From Methanocaldococcus bathoardescens (GTDB lineage Archaea; AGJL01; Methanococci; Methanococcales; Methanocaldococcaceae), in NCBI RefSeq assembly GCF_000739065.1, contig NZ_CP009149.1, forward strand, positions 248,001-312,000: a stretch of 64,000 nucleotides of DNA, read 5' to 3'. The notes below the pieces were generated by a model. The model saw only the letters and a program-made list of their open reading frames with translations, was not told where the DNA came from and searched no databases. The translations under genes were made by a program, and so were the position numbers. Positions 17,098 to 25,949 of the stretch are shown here, piece after piece (the first letter of the stretch is position 1; each line of letters begins with the position of its first letter).

Positions 17098-17967
17098 TTA
17101 AATTTCTTTCATTTTTTCTTTTGCTTTCTTTTTAAGGTAGTAATTTCCTAAAAATCCTGAAACTATTGGAAGAGGTGTAAGTATATAGATAAACCCCCCA
17201 AAAACCCCCAAAATCTTTTTATGGAATTTTATTGAATTTATAGTGTCATCGTCTATATTAAATATTAAAGATTTTATTAACTTTTTCTCTGACTCATAAA
17301 CAATATCATAACTCCATAATATGGCTTGATATAAAGGTGTTGCCTTTCCTCCATAAGTTGTTCTTTTTTTAACTATTGCTTTATATAAATCATCAGCTGA
17401 ATTACCTTCAAATAAAGTATAGGCATTCCCTACCATTCTCGCTATGTGGGCATCACTACTCCCAATAAATGCAAACGGCTTTTTGTAATAATTTTTTATA
17501 ACCTTATTTAAAGCTATGTTATTTACAATACCATCTCTATGATAAGCGTTAAAGACCTCAACTCCATCCAAATCTAAATCAAATATCCTATCTCCAAGGG
17601 CTTTACATATAGGGCTGTATGGATGTGGGGCTATGGCTAAACCTCCTTGTTCTTTAATTCTTTCTATGGTTTCTTCTGGAGTTAAATATTTTGGTATTTC
17701 TTCATTCAAAAATAAACCAATAATTTCTCCCTCAGTAGTCATAATTTCACTACCTACAATAACCTCTACTCCAAACTCTTTCTCTAATTTCTTTACCTCA
17801 ATCCCTCCCCTAATTGTATTGTGGTCTGTTATTGCTATAATATCAATACCTCTTTTCTTAGCAACTTTCAATATATTTCTTGGCTCTTCAACAGAGTCTG
17901 GAAATTTAAGTTTCCAAAATCTACCAATTCCTGAATATTTTGTGTGTATATGCAAATCTGCCTTCAT
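17098..17967 (-). CDS. PHP-domain phosphoesterase with C-terminal membrane segment
   Basis: Metal-dependent hydrolase of the PHP family. The N-terminal DLHIHTKYS motif, ITDHNTI, the GSEIMT segment, APHPYSP near residue 117 and GSSDAHIARMVG near residue 170 provide the expected metal ligands. The last 45 residues contain a strongly hydrophobic stretch (ILGVFGGFIYILTPLPIVSG), unusual for PHP phosphatases, so it may be held at the membrane next to the gate-domain protein encoded 10 nt downstream. Substrate unknown. Confidence 0.8.
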   Translation of the reverse strand: MKADLHIHTKYSGIGRFWKLKFPDSVEEPRNILKVAKKRGIDIIAITDHNTIRGGIEVKKLEKEFGVEVIVGSEIMTTEGEIIGLFLNEEIPKYLTPEETIERIKEQGGLAIAPHPYSPICKALGDRIFDLDLDGVEVFNAYHRDGIVNNIALNKVIKNYYKKPFAFIGSSDAHIARMVGNAYTLFEGNSADDLYKAIVKKRTTYGGKATPLYQAILWSYDIVYESEKKLIKSLIFNIDDDTINSIKFHKKILGVFGGFIYILTPLPIVSGFLGNYYLKKKAKEKMKEI

Positions 17968-17998
17968 AATCCCTCCTAATTATTATTTATTTTCCCAA

Positions 17999-18149
17999 TA
18001 GACATTAATTAGGGCTGAATAGATACGTTTTGATGAAACAGAAAGCTCTGCTTTTTAGCTACAAAAACTCAAAGAGTTTTTATTTAATCGAAGCTTTGCT
18101 TCGAGCAATGAAAACCGTTAAGGTTTTCATCTAACTTTTACTAAAAGTT
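17999..18149. repeat. Hairpin-rich intergenic repeat
   Basis: Between the PHP gene start and the NnrD/NnrE gene end. It starts with GACATTAATTAGGGCTGAA, 18 of 19 bases identical to 33181-33199, then has a row of short perfect hairpins: AAAGC-TCT-GCTTT, AAAAACTC-AAA-GAGTTTTT, TCGAAGC-TTT-GCTTCGA and ATGAAAACC-GTTA-GGTTTTCAT, followed by ACTTTT-ACT-AAAAGT. It ends right at the TGA of the downstream gene, the same placement as the other elements. Confidence 0.6.
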
Positions 18150-19586
18150 TCATTCAAAGATTTTTAAGACATTAGGGATTTTCTCAATTAAATCAAGGGA
18201 TGTGTAGCAATAACCCTTCTCCTTTAATAGTAAATCCCCTGCGTATCCATTTATAAACGCTCCACAACATGCAGAGATGAAAGCTTCATTAACAGCAAAT
18301 AAAGCCCCAATTAAACCAGCTAAAACATCTCCAGTTCCTCCAACAGTCATTCCTGCATTTCCAGTTTTATTTATTTTTAAATTATCAGCGTTAAATATTA
18401 TATCATACTTCCCTTTTAACACAATTGTTGATTTTATCTCTTCAATGTTTTCTAAGTCAACATTCATGTATTCAAACTCTTTTTTATGTGGTGTGAAGAT
18501 GTAATTTTCAGAGAATTCAAAGCTATTATAATCAATAACCTTAATGGCATCGGCATCAATTACTACTTTTTTATCATATTTTGATAGGAATTCATTTACA
18601 AATGCCTTAGTTCTATTATTAGCTCCTAAACCATTTCCCAATACAACAACATCATACTTTTTAGCTATATTTAAAGCATAATCAACATGTTGAGAGCTTA
18701 AATAATCTCCTTCAACCTTATACATAATAAACTCTGGATGATTTAATTTATCTATAACCTTATCAACTGATAAAATCCCCACCAAATCAGCAATTTTTAA
18801 TGCTGATAAACCTGCCAATATAGGAGCTCCAAAGAAATCTCTACTTCCTCCAATAATCAAAACTTTTCCATTCTGCCCTTTATGACTGTTGCTATCTCTC
18901 TTCCTTAGAGCTTTTAAATCCCCCCAGCCAACTATATACTCAGCCTCTTTTGGAATACCTATATCTTTTACAATAACATTTTCTCTATTTATTGTCTTTC
19001 TTTTGTGGAAGGTTATGGTTAAATCACTCTTTAAGTGCCCTGTCTCAACATCAACACTTACAACAAGGATATCTTTATTTATTTTCTTTAATTCGTTAAT
19101 TTTATCAACAATTGTTTTAAACGGCTCTCTTAGCTCTCCTTTAACACCAGTTCCAATCATCGCATCTACAATAACAGCTTTTTTATCTTTTAATCTTTCA
19201 AATATATCTTCAACTTCTTCAGCCCTTCTAATTTCTCTAATCTTTATATTTCCAAACTCTGCCAAATTTTTTAGTATCTTAAAGTTTTCTCTTGCTTCAT
19301 AAGTTTTTATCTCCCCTTCTTTTCCAATTAATATAACTTCCCCTTTTCCAAGATGTCTCGCAACTACAAACCCATCTCCCCCATTATTTCCGGTCCCACA
19401 AAAAATAATATATTCCTCTGCTTCAATATTTTTAATTTCTTCATAAACTGCCTTTCCAGCATTTTCCATTAGTAATATTTTAGGAATCCCCAAAAACTCT
19501 GCATTATCATCAATAATTGCCATTTCTTTGGGTGTTATAACTTCTTTTTCTTTAATTTTTTCTTTTAAAATATTAAATAGCTCCAT
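18150..19586 (-). CDS. nnrD: Bifunctional NAD(P)HX epimerase/dehydratase
   Basis: Repairs hydrated NAD(P)H. The N-terminal YjeF/NnrE epimerase domain shows FCGTGNNGGDGFVVARHL and VDAMIGTGVKGELR; the C-terminal ADP-dependent dehydratase (NnrD) shows GKVLIIGGSRDFFGAP, VVLGNGLGANN, TPHKKEFE and the nucleotide motif NAGMTVGGTGDVLAG. I take the ATG at 19586, preceded by GGGGGAAAG, rather than the 15-codon longer frame. Archaeal fusions of both domains are standard. It is divergent from the aldolase-like gene, with an 86-nt shared promoter region. Confidence 0.92.
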   Translation of the reverse strand: MELFNILKEKIKEKEVITPKEMAIIDDNAEFLGIPKILLMENAGKAVYEEIKNIEAEEYIIFCGTGNNGGDGFVVARHLGKGEVILIGKEGEIKTYEARENFKILKNLAEFGNIKIREIRRAEEVEDIFERLKDKKAVIVDAMIGTGVKGELREPFKTIVDKINELKKINKDILVVSVDVETGHLKSDLTITFHKRKTINRENVIVKDIGIPKEAEYIVGWGDLKALRKRDSNSHKGQNGKVLIIGGSRDFFGAPILAGLSALKIADLVGILSVDKVIDKLNHPEFIMYKVEGDYLSSQHVDYALNIAKKYDVVVLGNGLGANNRTKAFVNEFLSKYDKKVVIDADAIKVIDYNSFEFSENYIFTPHKKEFEYMNVDLENIEEIKSTIVLKGKYDIIFNADNLKINKTGNAGMTVGGTGDVLAGLIGALFAVNEAFISACCGAFINGYAGDLLLKEKGYCYTSLDLIEKIPNVLKIFE

Positions 19587-19672
19587 ACTTTCCCCCAACA
19601 GGAATTTATTAATAGATGTTATTAACAACATATTATTATAGTAAATGCATATATTTATTATTGGGGGTTTTT

Positions 19673-20593
19673 ATGGTAAAAAAGCTTAGAAAGAAAGATG
19701 TAAAAGTTCCATTAACAGTTCCAGAAAGTGTTAAAAAAGAGTATATTAGCAACTATTTAGAGCTAACAAAAAAGACAGGAAATGTTATGTTATTTGCTGG
19801 AGACCAAAAAATTGAGCATTTAAATGATGACTTCTTTGGGGAGGGGATAGCGAAAGAAGATGCATCTCCAGAGCATTTATTTAATATAGCAAGTAAGGGA
19901 AAGATTTGTGCATTTGCTACCCAACTTGGTTTAATAGCGAGATATGGAATGGATTATAGAAAAATTCCTTATATTGTGAAGATTAATTCAAAAACTCATT
20001 TAGTAAAAAGCAGAGACCCTATAAGCAGAGCATTAGTAACAGTTAAAGATGTCGTTGAGTTTAAAGAAAATTCTGGGCTAAATATATTGGGTGTTGGTTA
20101 TACAATCTATCCTGGAAGTGAATATGAGCATATTATGTTTGAAGAAGCATCTAAAATTATCTTAGAGGCCCATAAGCATGGATTAATTGCAATAATTTGG
20201 AGTTATCCAAGAGGTAAAAATGTTGAAGATGAAAAAGACCCTCACCTAATAGCTGGAGCTGCAGGTGTTGCTGCATGCTTAGGGGCTGATTTTGTTAAAG
20301 TTAATTATCCTAAATGTGATAATCCAGCGGAAAGATTTAAAGAAGCAGTTTTAGCTGCTGGAAGAACAGGAGTTTTATGTGCTGGAGGAAAAAGTACAGA
20401 GCCAGAGAAATTTTTAAAACAGATTTGGGAGCAAATTAATATTAGTGGAGCAAGAGGAAATGCAACTGGAAGGAATATTCATCAAAAACCATTGGATGAT
20501 GCGATAAGAATGTGTAATGCAATATATGCAATAACTATTGAAGGAAAAAGTTTGGAAGAGGCATTAAAAATATATTATGGAGATAAGAAATAA
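19673..20593 (+). CDS. DhnA-type class I aldolase-like protein
   Basis: TIM-barrel protein of the DeoC/LacD/FbaB aldolase family, 306 residues. KINSKTHLV holds a candidate Schiff-base region, FVKVNYPKCD includes the lysine at the conserved C-terminal position, and GRTGVLCAGGKSTEPEKFL and GARGNATGRNIHQ are phosphate-binding loops. Relatives include the ADTH synthase of archaeal aromatic amino-acid synthesis and archaeal fructose-bisphosphate aldolase; this subgroup is not assigned. Start ATG 19673 follows TTGGGGG; the longer frame from 19616 is less likely. Confidence 0.82.
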   Translation: MVKKLRKKDVKVPLTVPESVKKEYISNYLELTKKTGNVMLFAGDQKIEHLNDDFFGEGIAKEDASPEHLFNIASKGKICAFATQLGLIARYGMDYRKIPYIVKINSKTHLVKSRDPISRALVTVKDVVEFKENSGLNILGVGYTIYPGSEYEHIMFEEASKIILEAHKHGLIAIIWSYPRGKNVEDEKDPHLIAGAAGVAACLGADFVKVNYPKCDNPAERFKEAVLAAGRTGVLCAGGKSTEPEKFLKQIWEQINISGARGNATGRNIHQKPLDDAIRMCNAIYAITIEGKSLEEALKIYYGDKK

Positions 20594-20617
20594 ATATTTC
20601 GTAAATTAAACAAATTG

Positions 20618-21499
20618 CTATTTATTTTTATAACTTTTACGTCTTTTTCTTGATTTGTTGTATTTTTTTAGATTTTTATAGTTTGTTTTAGATTTAAAAG
20701 ACTTTTGCATTCGTTTCCAATTTTTTCTATCTACAAGCCATAAATTTCTATCACTATTTGATATAAAATACAGTCCAATAAGTGAAATGGTATTTATAAC
20801 CATGCCCATTCCTATAATTCCAAATATTTTATCTGAAGGAAGGGTGTTGCTAAAAAACATTACAATTCCTAAAATTGCAAAACCTGTAACGGTGTAAAAC
20901 CAAGTGTATAATTCAGGTCTAATATCGACTTTTCCATCCTTCCCAAAAGTGTATATTTTTCCATTTATTATTTTATTTCCAAAAGGAAATAGCCAATTTA
21001 TTCCAGAAACAGTAAATGAATCTTCAATTAAATGCATAATCTGTCCAAAAAATAGACCTATAAATATTGATAAAACAATGAGAAAATCAATACTAATGCC
21101 CAAATAAATTGAAAATGTTATGTAGATTAATGAAAATATTGCTGTTAATAGAAGAGATGATAAAAATACGCCAATTGGTGTATGCAATATTCCTCTATGC
21201 TGTTTTTTAATGTTGTATCCTATTTTTAGTTTTTCTTTAATTTTTTGATTATTGAAAAACAGCACAATTATATCATAAATTAATATCATTAGGTAATATA
21301 TTGCTCTATATTTGTAGTATAATTTTGATTTTCCTTCAGAATCTGCATCAGGAAGCAACGCCCCAATTGACGCTGAAAAAATTATACAAAAGCTGTAGTA
21401 CAAATACTCAATATGGTTAATCATTGCTCCATAAACTCCAAAAGCTAAAATTGGTATAAAGAATCCAACGGTAATTCCTAAATGATGTCTTCCCAACAC
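20618..21499 (-). CDS. YdjM/DUF457-type membrane metal-dependent hydrolase
   Basis: Polytopic membrane protein, 293 residues, with about six to seven hydrophobic segments. Conserved histidine/aspartate groups of the family are present: GRHHLGITVG at the start, GALLPDADSEGKSKLYY, KQHRGILHTPIGV and GQIMHLIEDSFTVSG. The C-terminal 40 residues are highly basic (Lys/Arg-rich tail). Substrate unknown. It ends 25 nt from the convergent aldolase-like gene. Confidence 0.78.
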   Translation of the reverse strand: MLGRHHLGITVGFFIPILAFGVYGAMINHIEYLYYSFCIIFSASIGALLPDADSEGKSKLYYKYRAIYYLMILIYDIIVLFFNNQKIKEKLKIGYNIKKQHRGILHTPIGVFLSSLLLTAIFSLIYITFSIYLGISIDFLIVLSIFIGLFFGQIMHLIEDSFTVSGINWLFPFGNKIINGKIYTFGKDGKVDIRPELYTWFYTVTGFAILGIVMFFSNTLPSDKIFGIIGMGMVINTISLIGLYFISNSDRNLWLVDRKNWKRMQKSFKSKTNYKNLKKYNKSRKRRKSYKNK

Positions 21500-21568
21500 A
21501 ATCTCACCAACTCATCAAAATAGGAGTTTATATTCAAAAAATTAAAAATAGCAAAATAATAAATAAAG

Positions 21569-21759
21569 TTACTTCCTTTTCTTTTTAGATGAAGTTTTCT
21601 TTTTCTTTTTTGGTTTTTTCAATGCCAAGCATTTCTTCCAATGTTGCCGTTTTCTTTGCCCATACTGGCTTTTTTCTACCATCTCCTGTTAACATCTTAT
21701 TTATTTTACCTTCTAATGTCTTAGGACCTTTTTTTATTATTCCCAAATATATCAAACAT
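21569..21759 (-). pseudogene. Small basic protein gene with two A-run frameshifts
   Basis: From ATG 21759 (ribosome site GGGAG a few bases upstream) the frame reads MFDIFGNNKK then shifts at an A7 run (21728-21734 area). The following frame reads GPKTLEGKINKML, KKPVWAKKTATLEEMLGIEK and shifts again at an A6 run, after which KPKKKKKTSSKKKRK ends at TAA 21569. Removing one base in each run gives a tidy 62-residue protein with a Lys-rich tail. Sequence error or real decay are both possible; the function is unknown. Confidence 0.5.
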
Positions 21760-21944
21760 AGTTTCTCCCTATTTTGTATATGTGTATATTTTTATTTATT
21801 TTCTTAATTATATTTAACAAACTAACTATGTAGATAATTATTTTTCTATTTGATTTTTATATTTATATATTACGATTATAAATATAATAGTATTGAAAAT
21901 TGTACAAAATAAAAATTTATTAAAATAATTTCTAATTTTAAAAT

Positions 21945-22328
21945 TTAGATTTTTGGACAATCCAACTCTTCTGAAAATATTTTTATATCAATTATTGGTG
22001 TCTCATCATAAGCATCAATTTTATCAACAAAAATTTTATTTTTATCTATTTTGTGGATTTTTACGGTGTATTTTCCAATAGGATTTGGTCTATATGGGGA
22101 ACGAGTAGCAAATACTCCCTTTAATGGATTTTTTATATCCCCTCTTGGATGAACCTTCAAAATCTTTCTTTTTTCTTCACTATCATTTTTGTGAAACCAG
22201 AGAAGAAGGATAATGTAATCTCCCTCCTTTAATCCGTCTAATCCATCTACAAACTCATCAAATATATTTAAGATAGTGTAATTCTCATTCTGCTCCACAA
22301 CTCCAATAGGTTTTAGATGACACATCAC
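21945..22328 (-). CDS. trmO: tRNA m6t6A methyltransferase, TrmO/TsaA type
   Basis: 127-residue TsaA/TrmO-like protein that methylates threonylcarbamoyladenosine at position 37 of tRNA using SAM. The typical HPRGD, GVFATRSPYRPNPIG and the KIDAYDETPIIDIK segments are clear. It lacks the C-terminal domain of bacterial TrmO, as archaeal members do. It overlaps the upstream TatD-type gene by 4 nt. Confidence 0.86.
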   Translation of the reverse strand: MMCHLKPIGVVEQNENYTILNIFDEFVDGLDGLKEGDYIILLLWFHKNDSEEKRKILKVHPRGDIKNPLKGVFATRSPYRPNPIGKYTVKIHKIDKNKIFVDKIDAYDETPIIDIKIFSEELDCPKI

Positions 22329-23065
22329 AATCTCCTCTTAAAAAATTTAGATGTATTTTTATAAATAATATCTGCCACCTCTTCAACATCCATTTCTTTA
22401 ATCTTTGCTATCTCTTCCACAACTAATTTAACATTTTTTGGCTCATTTTTAGCTCCTTTAATTGGAGATAAGTAAGGGCTATCAGTTTCAGTAGTTAGGT
22501 ATTCTAAATCCAATTCCTCAACAAGCTTTTTGTGATGTTCTGAAAAGCAGATGAGTGTTGAGATAGATATTAAATTTCCATCCCTTCCAATCTCTTTAGC
22601 TAACTCTATATCTCCACTATAGCAGTGAAACATGATATTAACTTTATTTTTAGCTATATCAAATATCTTCCTCTCAAAACCTCTTGCATGAACTACAATT
22701 GGTTTATTAAGCTCCTCTGCTAATGATAAAAATTTTTTAAATATTTCTTCCTGCCTTTCATAGTTTTCATCTTTAATATCCATCCCAATCTCTCCAACAG
22801 CTAAAATTTCATTTTCGTTATTTTTAATTAAATTATAAACTTTCTCTACAACTTTATCATCAGCTTTAACTCTTGAAGGATGATAGCCTAAAGTTAAATA
22901 AATATTATATTTTTTCTTGCACTCTAAAGCTCTCAAACACCCTCCCAAGCTTGCTCCACTTGTAATTATTATTACATTTTCTTTTTTAGCCCTTTCAATT
23001 ATTTCATCCCTGTTTTTATTAAATGCTTTATCTTCTATATGACAGTGGGCATCAACATAAACCAT
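22325..23065 (-). CDS. TatD-family deoxyribonuclease/metal hydrolase
   Basis: TIM-barrel amidohydrolase-like nuclease of 246 residues. Metal ligands fit the family: YVDAHCHIED at the start, VGEIGMDIKDENYERQE with the conserved Glu, PIVVHARGF, MFHCYSGD and ETDSPYLSP near the end. Start at ATG 23065 follows GGTGG; a longer frame to 23098 is less likely. It is followed with overlap by trmO and is divergent from the DUF362 gene. Confidence 0.9.
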   Translation of the reverse strand: MVYVDAHCHIEDKAFNKNRDEIIERAKKENVIIITSGASLGGCLRALECKKKYNIYLTLGYHPSRVKADDKVVEKVYNLIKNNENEILAVGEIGMDIKDENYERQEEIFKKFLSLAEELNKPIVVHARGFERKIFDIAKNKVNIMFHCYSGDIELAKEIGRDGNLISISTLICFSEHHKKLVEELDLEYLTTETDSPYLSPIKGAKNEPKNVKLVVEEIAKIKEMDVEEVADIIYKNTSKFFKRRL

Positions 23066-23136
23066 AGAACCACCTTTTATAAATAATTGGAATGTCAAAT
23101 TATTTTTTAATGTTATTTTAAATTTAGGGGGTAACT

Positions 23137-24207
23137 ATGGAAAAGGTGTTTTATGTAATAAGGGAAGATTATGATTCGTTAGATAATAACATTTTAGATT
23201 TAACATTTAAATCTTGCAATCTTGAAGAATTTGATAAAATATTGATAAAGCCAAATATTCTTGGCCCATATCCACCAGAGAGAGCAGTTACAACACATCC
23301 AAAATTCTTAGAGTGGGTTATAAAATATTTACAGAATAATTTTGATGGGGAAATTGTCGTTGGAGAATCTTCTGGGTATTCAACAAGAAAATCCTTTAGA
23401 GTTTCTGGAATTGAAGATGTCTGTATAAAATATGGTATAGAATATATTCCATTTGAGAAAGATGAGCATGTAAAAACAAAAATCCTTGATAGAGAAGTTC
23501 CAATTCCAAAAACTGTTGTTGAGAGTGATTTGATAATAAATCTTCCTAAGTTAAAGACTCATGTTTTGATGAAATTTACTGGGGCTGTTAAAAATTTATA
23601 TGGCTGTGTTCCTGGAGGACTGAAGCCAAAACTTCATGGACATTTTCCAAAGGAAGAAGATTTTGCAAAGCTATTGGTTGAGCTTTATAAGTTTATAACA
23701 AAAGATAGGAAAATAATAACCATAATGGATGGAATTTGGGGAATGGAAGGAAACGGCCCAAGTAACGGAAAGCCAAAGCATTCAAAGATAGTTATAAGCT
23801 CAACAAATCCAGTAGCAGTTGATTTATTAGCTTCCTATTACATTGGCTATAGGATGGATGATATTTTAACAAATAGATTGCTTAAAGTTGATTTTGAAGT
23901 AATAGATGCTGATAAAAATGAGAAAAAATCTTTTAATGAAATAAAACCTATCAAATTTAAGAAACCAGACACAGTTTTTTTAAATTCTATATTACCTCCT
24001 CAAATAATCAAAATAATTTTTAACATTATGACTCCAAAGCCAAAAATAAATAGAAGCAACTGCCTAAAGTGTAGAATCTGTGAAAAAGTTTGTCCAGTTA
24101 ATGCAATAACTGATTTGAAAATAGATAGGAAGAAATGCATAAACTGCTATTGCTGTCATGAGATGTGTCCTTATAATGCTATTGATTTGAAGAGGTTTAT
24201 TTTATAA
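23137..24207 (+). CDS. DUF362 protein with C-terminal 2x[4Fe-4S] ferredoxin domain
   Basis: 356-residue cytoplasmic protein. The N-terminal DUF362 part has LIKPNILGPYPPERAVTTHP and LINLPKLKTHVLMKFTGAVK, typical of this family; the C-terminal 60 residues bear two cluster motifs, CLKCRICEKVCPVNAI and CINCYCCHEMCPYNAI. Probably an electron-transfer enzyme of unknown substrate. Ribosome site GGGGG at 23126-23130 precedes ATG 23137. Divergent from the TatD-type gene. Confidence 0.85.
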   Translation: MEKVFYVIREDYDSLDNNILDLTFKSCNLEEFDKILIKPNILGPYPPERAVTTHPKFLEWVIKYLQNNFDGEIVVGESSGYSTRKSFRVSGIEDVCIKYGIEYIPFEKDEHVKTKILDREVPIPKTVVESDLIINLPKLKTHVLMKFTGAVKNLYGCVPGGLKPKLHGHFPKEEDFAKLLVELYKFITKDRKIITIMDGIWGMEGNGPSNGKPKHSKIVISSTNPVAVDLLASYYIGYRMDDILTNRLLKVDFEVIDADKNEKKSFNEIKPIKFKKPDTVFLNSILPPQIIKIIFNIMTPKPKINRSNCLKCRICEKVCPVNAITDLKIDRKKCINCYCCHEMCPYNAIDLKRFIL

Positions 24208-24226
24208 TTAAATGGTTAATATTCGT

Positions 24227-25144
24227 TTATCTCTCATTATCTTCAATTAACTTCTTTAAAATAGCCATTCTTACAGGAATTCCATAAAAGCTCTGCTTAA
24301 AATACTTTGCTTGAGGTAAATTATCAACATCATAATCAATTTCATCAACTCTTGGTAGTGGATGCATAATTATAAATTTCTTTCCTTCAACGTATTCTCT
24401 TTTTATTCTATAGCTACCTTTAACCTTTTCATATTCGTTAGGGTCTGGGAATCTCTCTTTTTGAATTCTTGTTACATACAAAACATCTATATCATCATCA
24501 ACTTCATCTAAACTTTCTTTTTCATAGAATTTGATGTTTTTAGCTTTTAAATCTTCAATTATATCTCTTGGCATCTTTAATTCTTTTGGGGATACAAAAT
24601 ACATCTCAACATTATCAAATAAAGAGAGAGCATAAACTAAGGAATGAACAGTTCTTCCATACTTTAAATCTCCAACAAAAGCTATTTTTATTCCATCTAT
24701 TTTTCCAATTTCTCTCATTATTGTGTATAAATCTAAAAGTGTTTGGGTTGGATGCTGATTACTCCCATCTCCAGCGTTTATAATTGGAACTTGAGAATAT
24801 TCAGAAGCCAATCTCGCCGCTCCTTCACTTGGATGCCTCAAAACAATTATATCGGCATAACCACTTATCACCCTAATTGTATCTATAAAACTCTCTCCCT
24901 TTGCAACAGAAGAGCTCTTTAAATCAGTCATTGTTATTACTTCCCCACCTAACCTCTTCATGGCAGTTTCAAAGCTCAATCTTGTCCTTGTTGATGGCTC
25001 ATAAAAAACAGTTGCTAATATTTTCCCTTCCAACAACTTTAAAGGCTTCTTTGTATTTAAAAGCTCCTCCATTTTCTTGGCTTCTTCTAAAATCTCTAAA
25101 ATTTCCTGTTTCCCGATATCCCTCATTGAGATTAGATGCTTCAT
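24227..25144 (-). CDS. pyrB: Aspartate carbamoyltransferase catalytic subunit
   Basis: Second step of pyrimidine synthesis, carbamoyl phosphate plus aspartate to carbamoyl-aspartate. The carbamoyl phosphate motif FYEPSTRTRLSFE, the mobile loop SSVAKGESFIDT, HPTQTLLDLYT and HPLPRVDEI are all visible; 305 residues is normal. The regulatory subunit pyrI is not adjacent. Ends 20 nt from the convergent DUF362 gene. Confidence 0.97.
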   Translation of the reverse strand: MKHLISMRDIGKQEILEILEEAKKMEELLNTKKPLKLLEGKILATVFYEPSTRTRLSFETAMKRLGGEVITMTDLKSSSVAKGESFIDTIRVISGYADIIVLRHPSEGAARLASEYSQVPIINAGDGSNQHPTQTLLDLYTIMREIGKIDGIKIAFVGDLKYGRTVHSLVYALSLFDNVEMYFVSPKELKMPRDIIEDLKAKNIKFYEKESLDEVDDDIDVLYVTRIQKERFPDPNEYEKVKGSYRIKREYVEGKKFIIMHPLPRVDEIDYDVDNLPQAKYFKQSFYGIPVRMAILKKLIEDNER

Positions 25145-25225
25145 AACAATCCCTAATTAAAGATATATATGAGTTTGATAGAGTATTAATAAAAAAGATT
25201 TATAAAAATTTTGGAGGAAAAGTTT

Positions 25226-25570
25226 ATGGAATTAATTCAAATAGTTGGGGTTATATTTGCATTGTTTGCTTTATCAAGGGTTTTGTTGCAACTAAAAAAG
25301 AGAAACATAAGTATTAACGAAGGATTATTTTGGATTTTTGTCTGGAGCTTAGTTATAATATTTTTAATATTCCCAGAATTCTTTGGATATGTTGCAGAAT
25401 TTTTGGGTGTTGGGAGAGGAGTTGATGCACTTATCTATATATCAATTGTGATTCTATTTTACTTAATTTATAGGTTGTATGCTAAAATAGATAACTTAGA
25501 AAGGCAAATAACTTATATAGTTAGAGAAATTGCTATAAGGGATAGGCATGAACCAAAGAAAAGAGATTGA
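25226..25570 (+). CDS. DUF2304-type small membrane protein
   Basis: About 114 residues with three hydrophobic segments (around 4-22, 38-58 and 65-85) and a charged C-terminal tail, matching DUF2304 proteins often found beside polysaccharide genes; function unknown. Start ATG 25226 has a GGAGG ribosome site 8 nt upstream. It overlaps the next small gene by 23 nt, so they are cotranscribed. Confidence 0.75.
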   Translation: MELIQIVGVIFALFALSRVLLQLKKRNISINEGLFWIFVWSLVIIFLIFPEFFGYVAEFLGVGRGVDALIYISIVILFYLIYRLYAKIDNLERQITYIVREIAIRDRHEPKKRD

Positions 25571-25760
25571 ATTGTTAATGTATGATGTCCTACCATATAT
25601 GGCAAATATGGAATCTATTAAGGAGTTGTTAGAAAGTGCTAATAGCTTAGAAGATATTGAACAAAAAGTTAAAGAGTTATTAGAAAAAGAAACTAACATA
25701 ACTAAAAAAACTGATTTAAAAATATTGCTTGAAAAAATAGAAGAAAGAAAAAATAAGTAA
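25548..25760 (+). CDS. Small helical protein, unknown
   Basis: 70 residues, highly charged and mostly helical (leucine/glutamate/lysine pattern), no membrane segment. Starts within the preceding DUF2304 gene; ATG 25548 is the first start, ATG 25578 is an alternative that avoids most of the overlap. Not recognised as a named family. Confidence 0.6.
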   Translation: MNQRKEIELLMYDVLPYMANMESIKELLESANSLEDIEQKVKELLEKETNITKKTDLKILLEKIEERKNK

Positions 25761-25790
25761 AATTAAAAAATTTAGATTATTTCTTTTTTC

Positions 25791-25949
25791 TATAACCATG
25801 TTCAAAGTTTTTATCATAAAGCTTTGACTGAAACTTTTCAAAAAAGTTTCATCAAAAGGGATGCATCACCTCGCTTCGCTCGGTGATGCCTCTTATTTTC
25901 TCTGTTTCTTCCTATAACCATGTTCAAACTTTTTATCATAAAGTTTAGA
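25791..25949. repeat. Hairpin element bracketed by duplicated cobM 3' end
   Basis: The sequence TATAACCATGTTCAAA (start of a 37-bp block) at 25791 recurs at 25913 with few changes; the second is the real end of the cobM coding region and the first is a duplicated copy that, read on the minus strand, still encodes YDKNFEHGYRKKK and a stop. Between lie TGAAACTTTT-CAA-AAAAGTTTCA and the hairpin GCATCACC...GGTGATGC. It looks like an element inserted at the stop codon with duplication of the target end, similar to 33106-33261. Confidence 0.65.

Noticed and set aside
18889-19302. 137-codon plus-strand frame opposite nnrD
   Set aside because: Shadow of the NAD(P)HX repair gene; Phe/Ser/Leu-rich composition typical of complementary frames in AT-rich DNA.
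21589-21807. Plus-strand frame of 72 codons in the 21.6-21.8 kb gap
   Set aside because: The minus strand gives a better protein with a ribosome site once the two A-runs are corrected.
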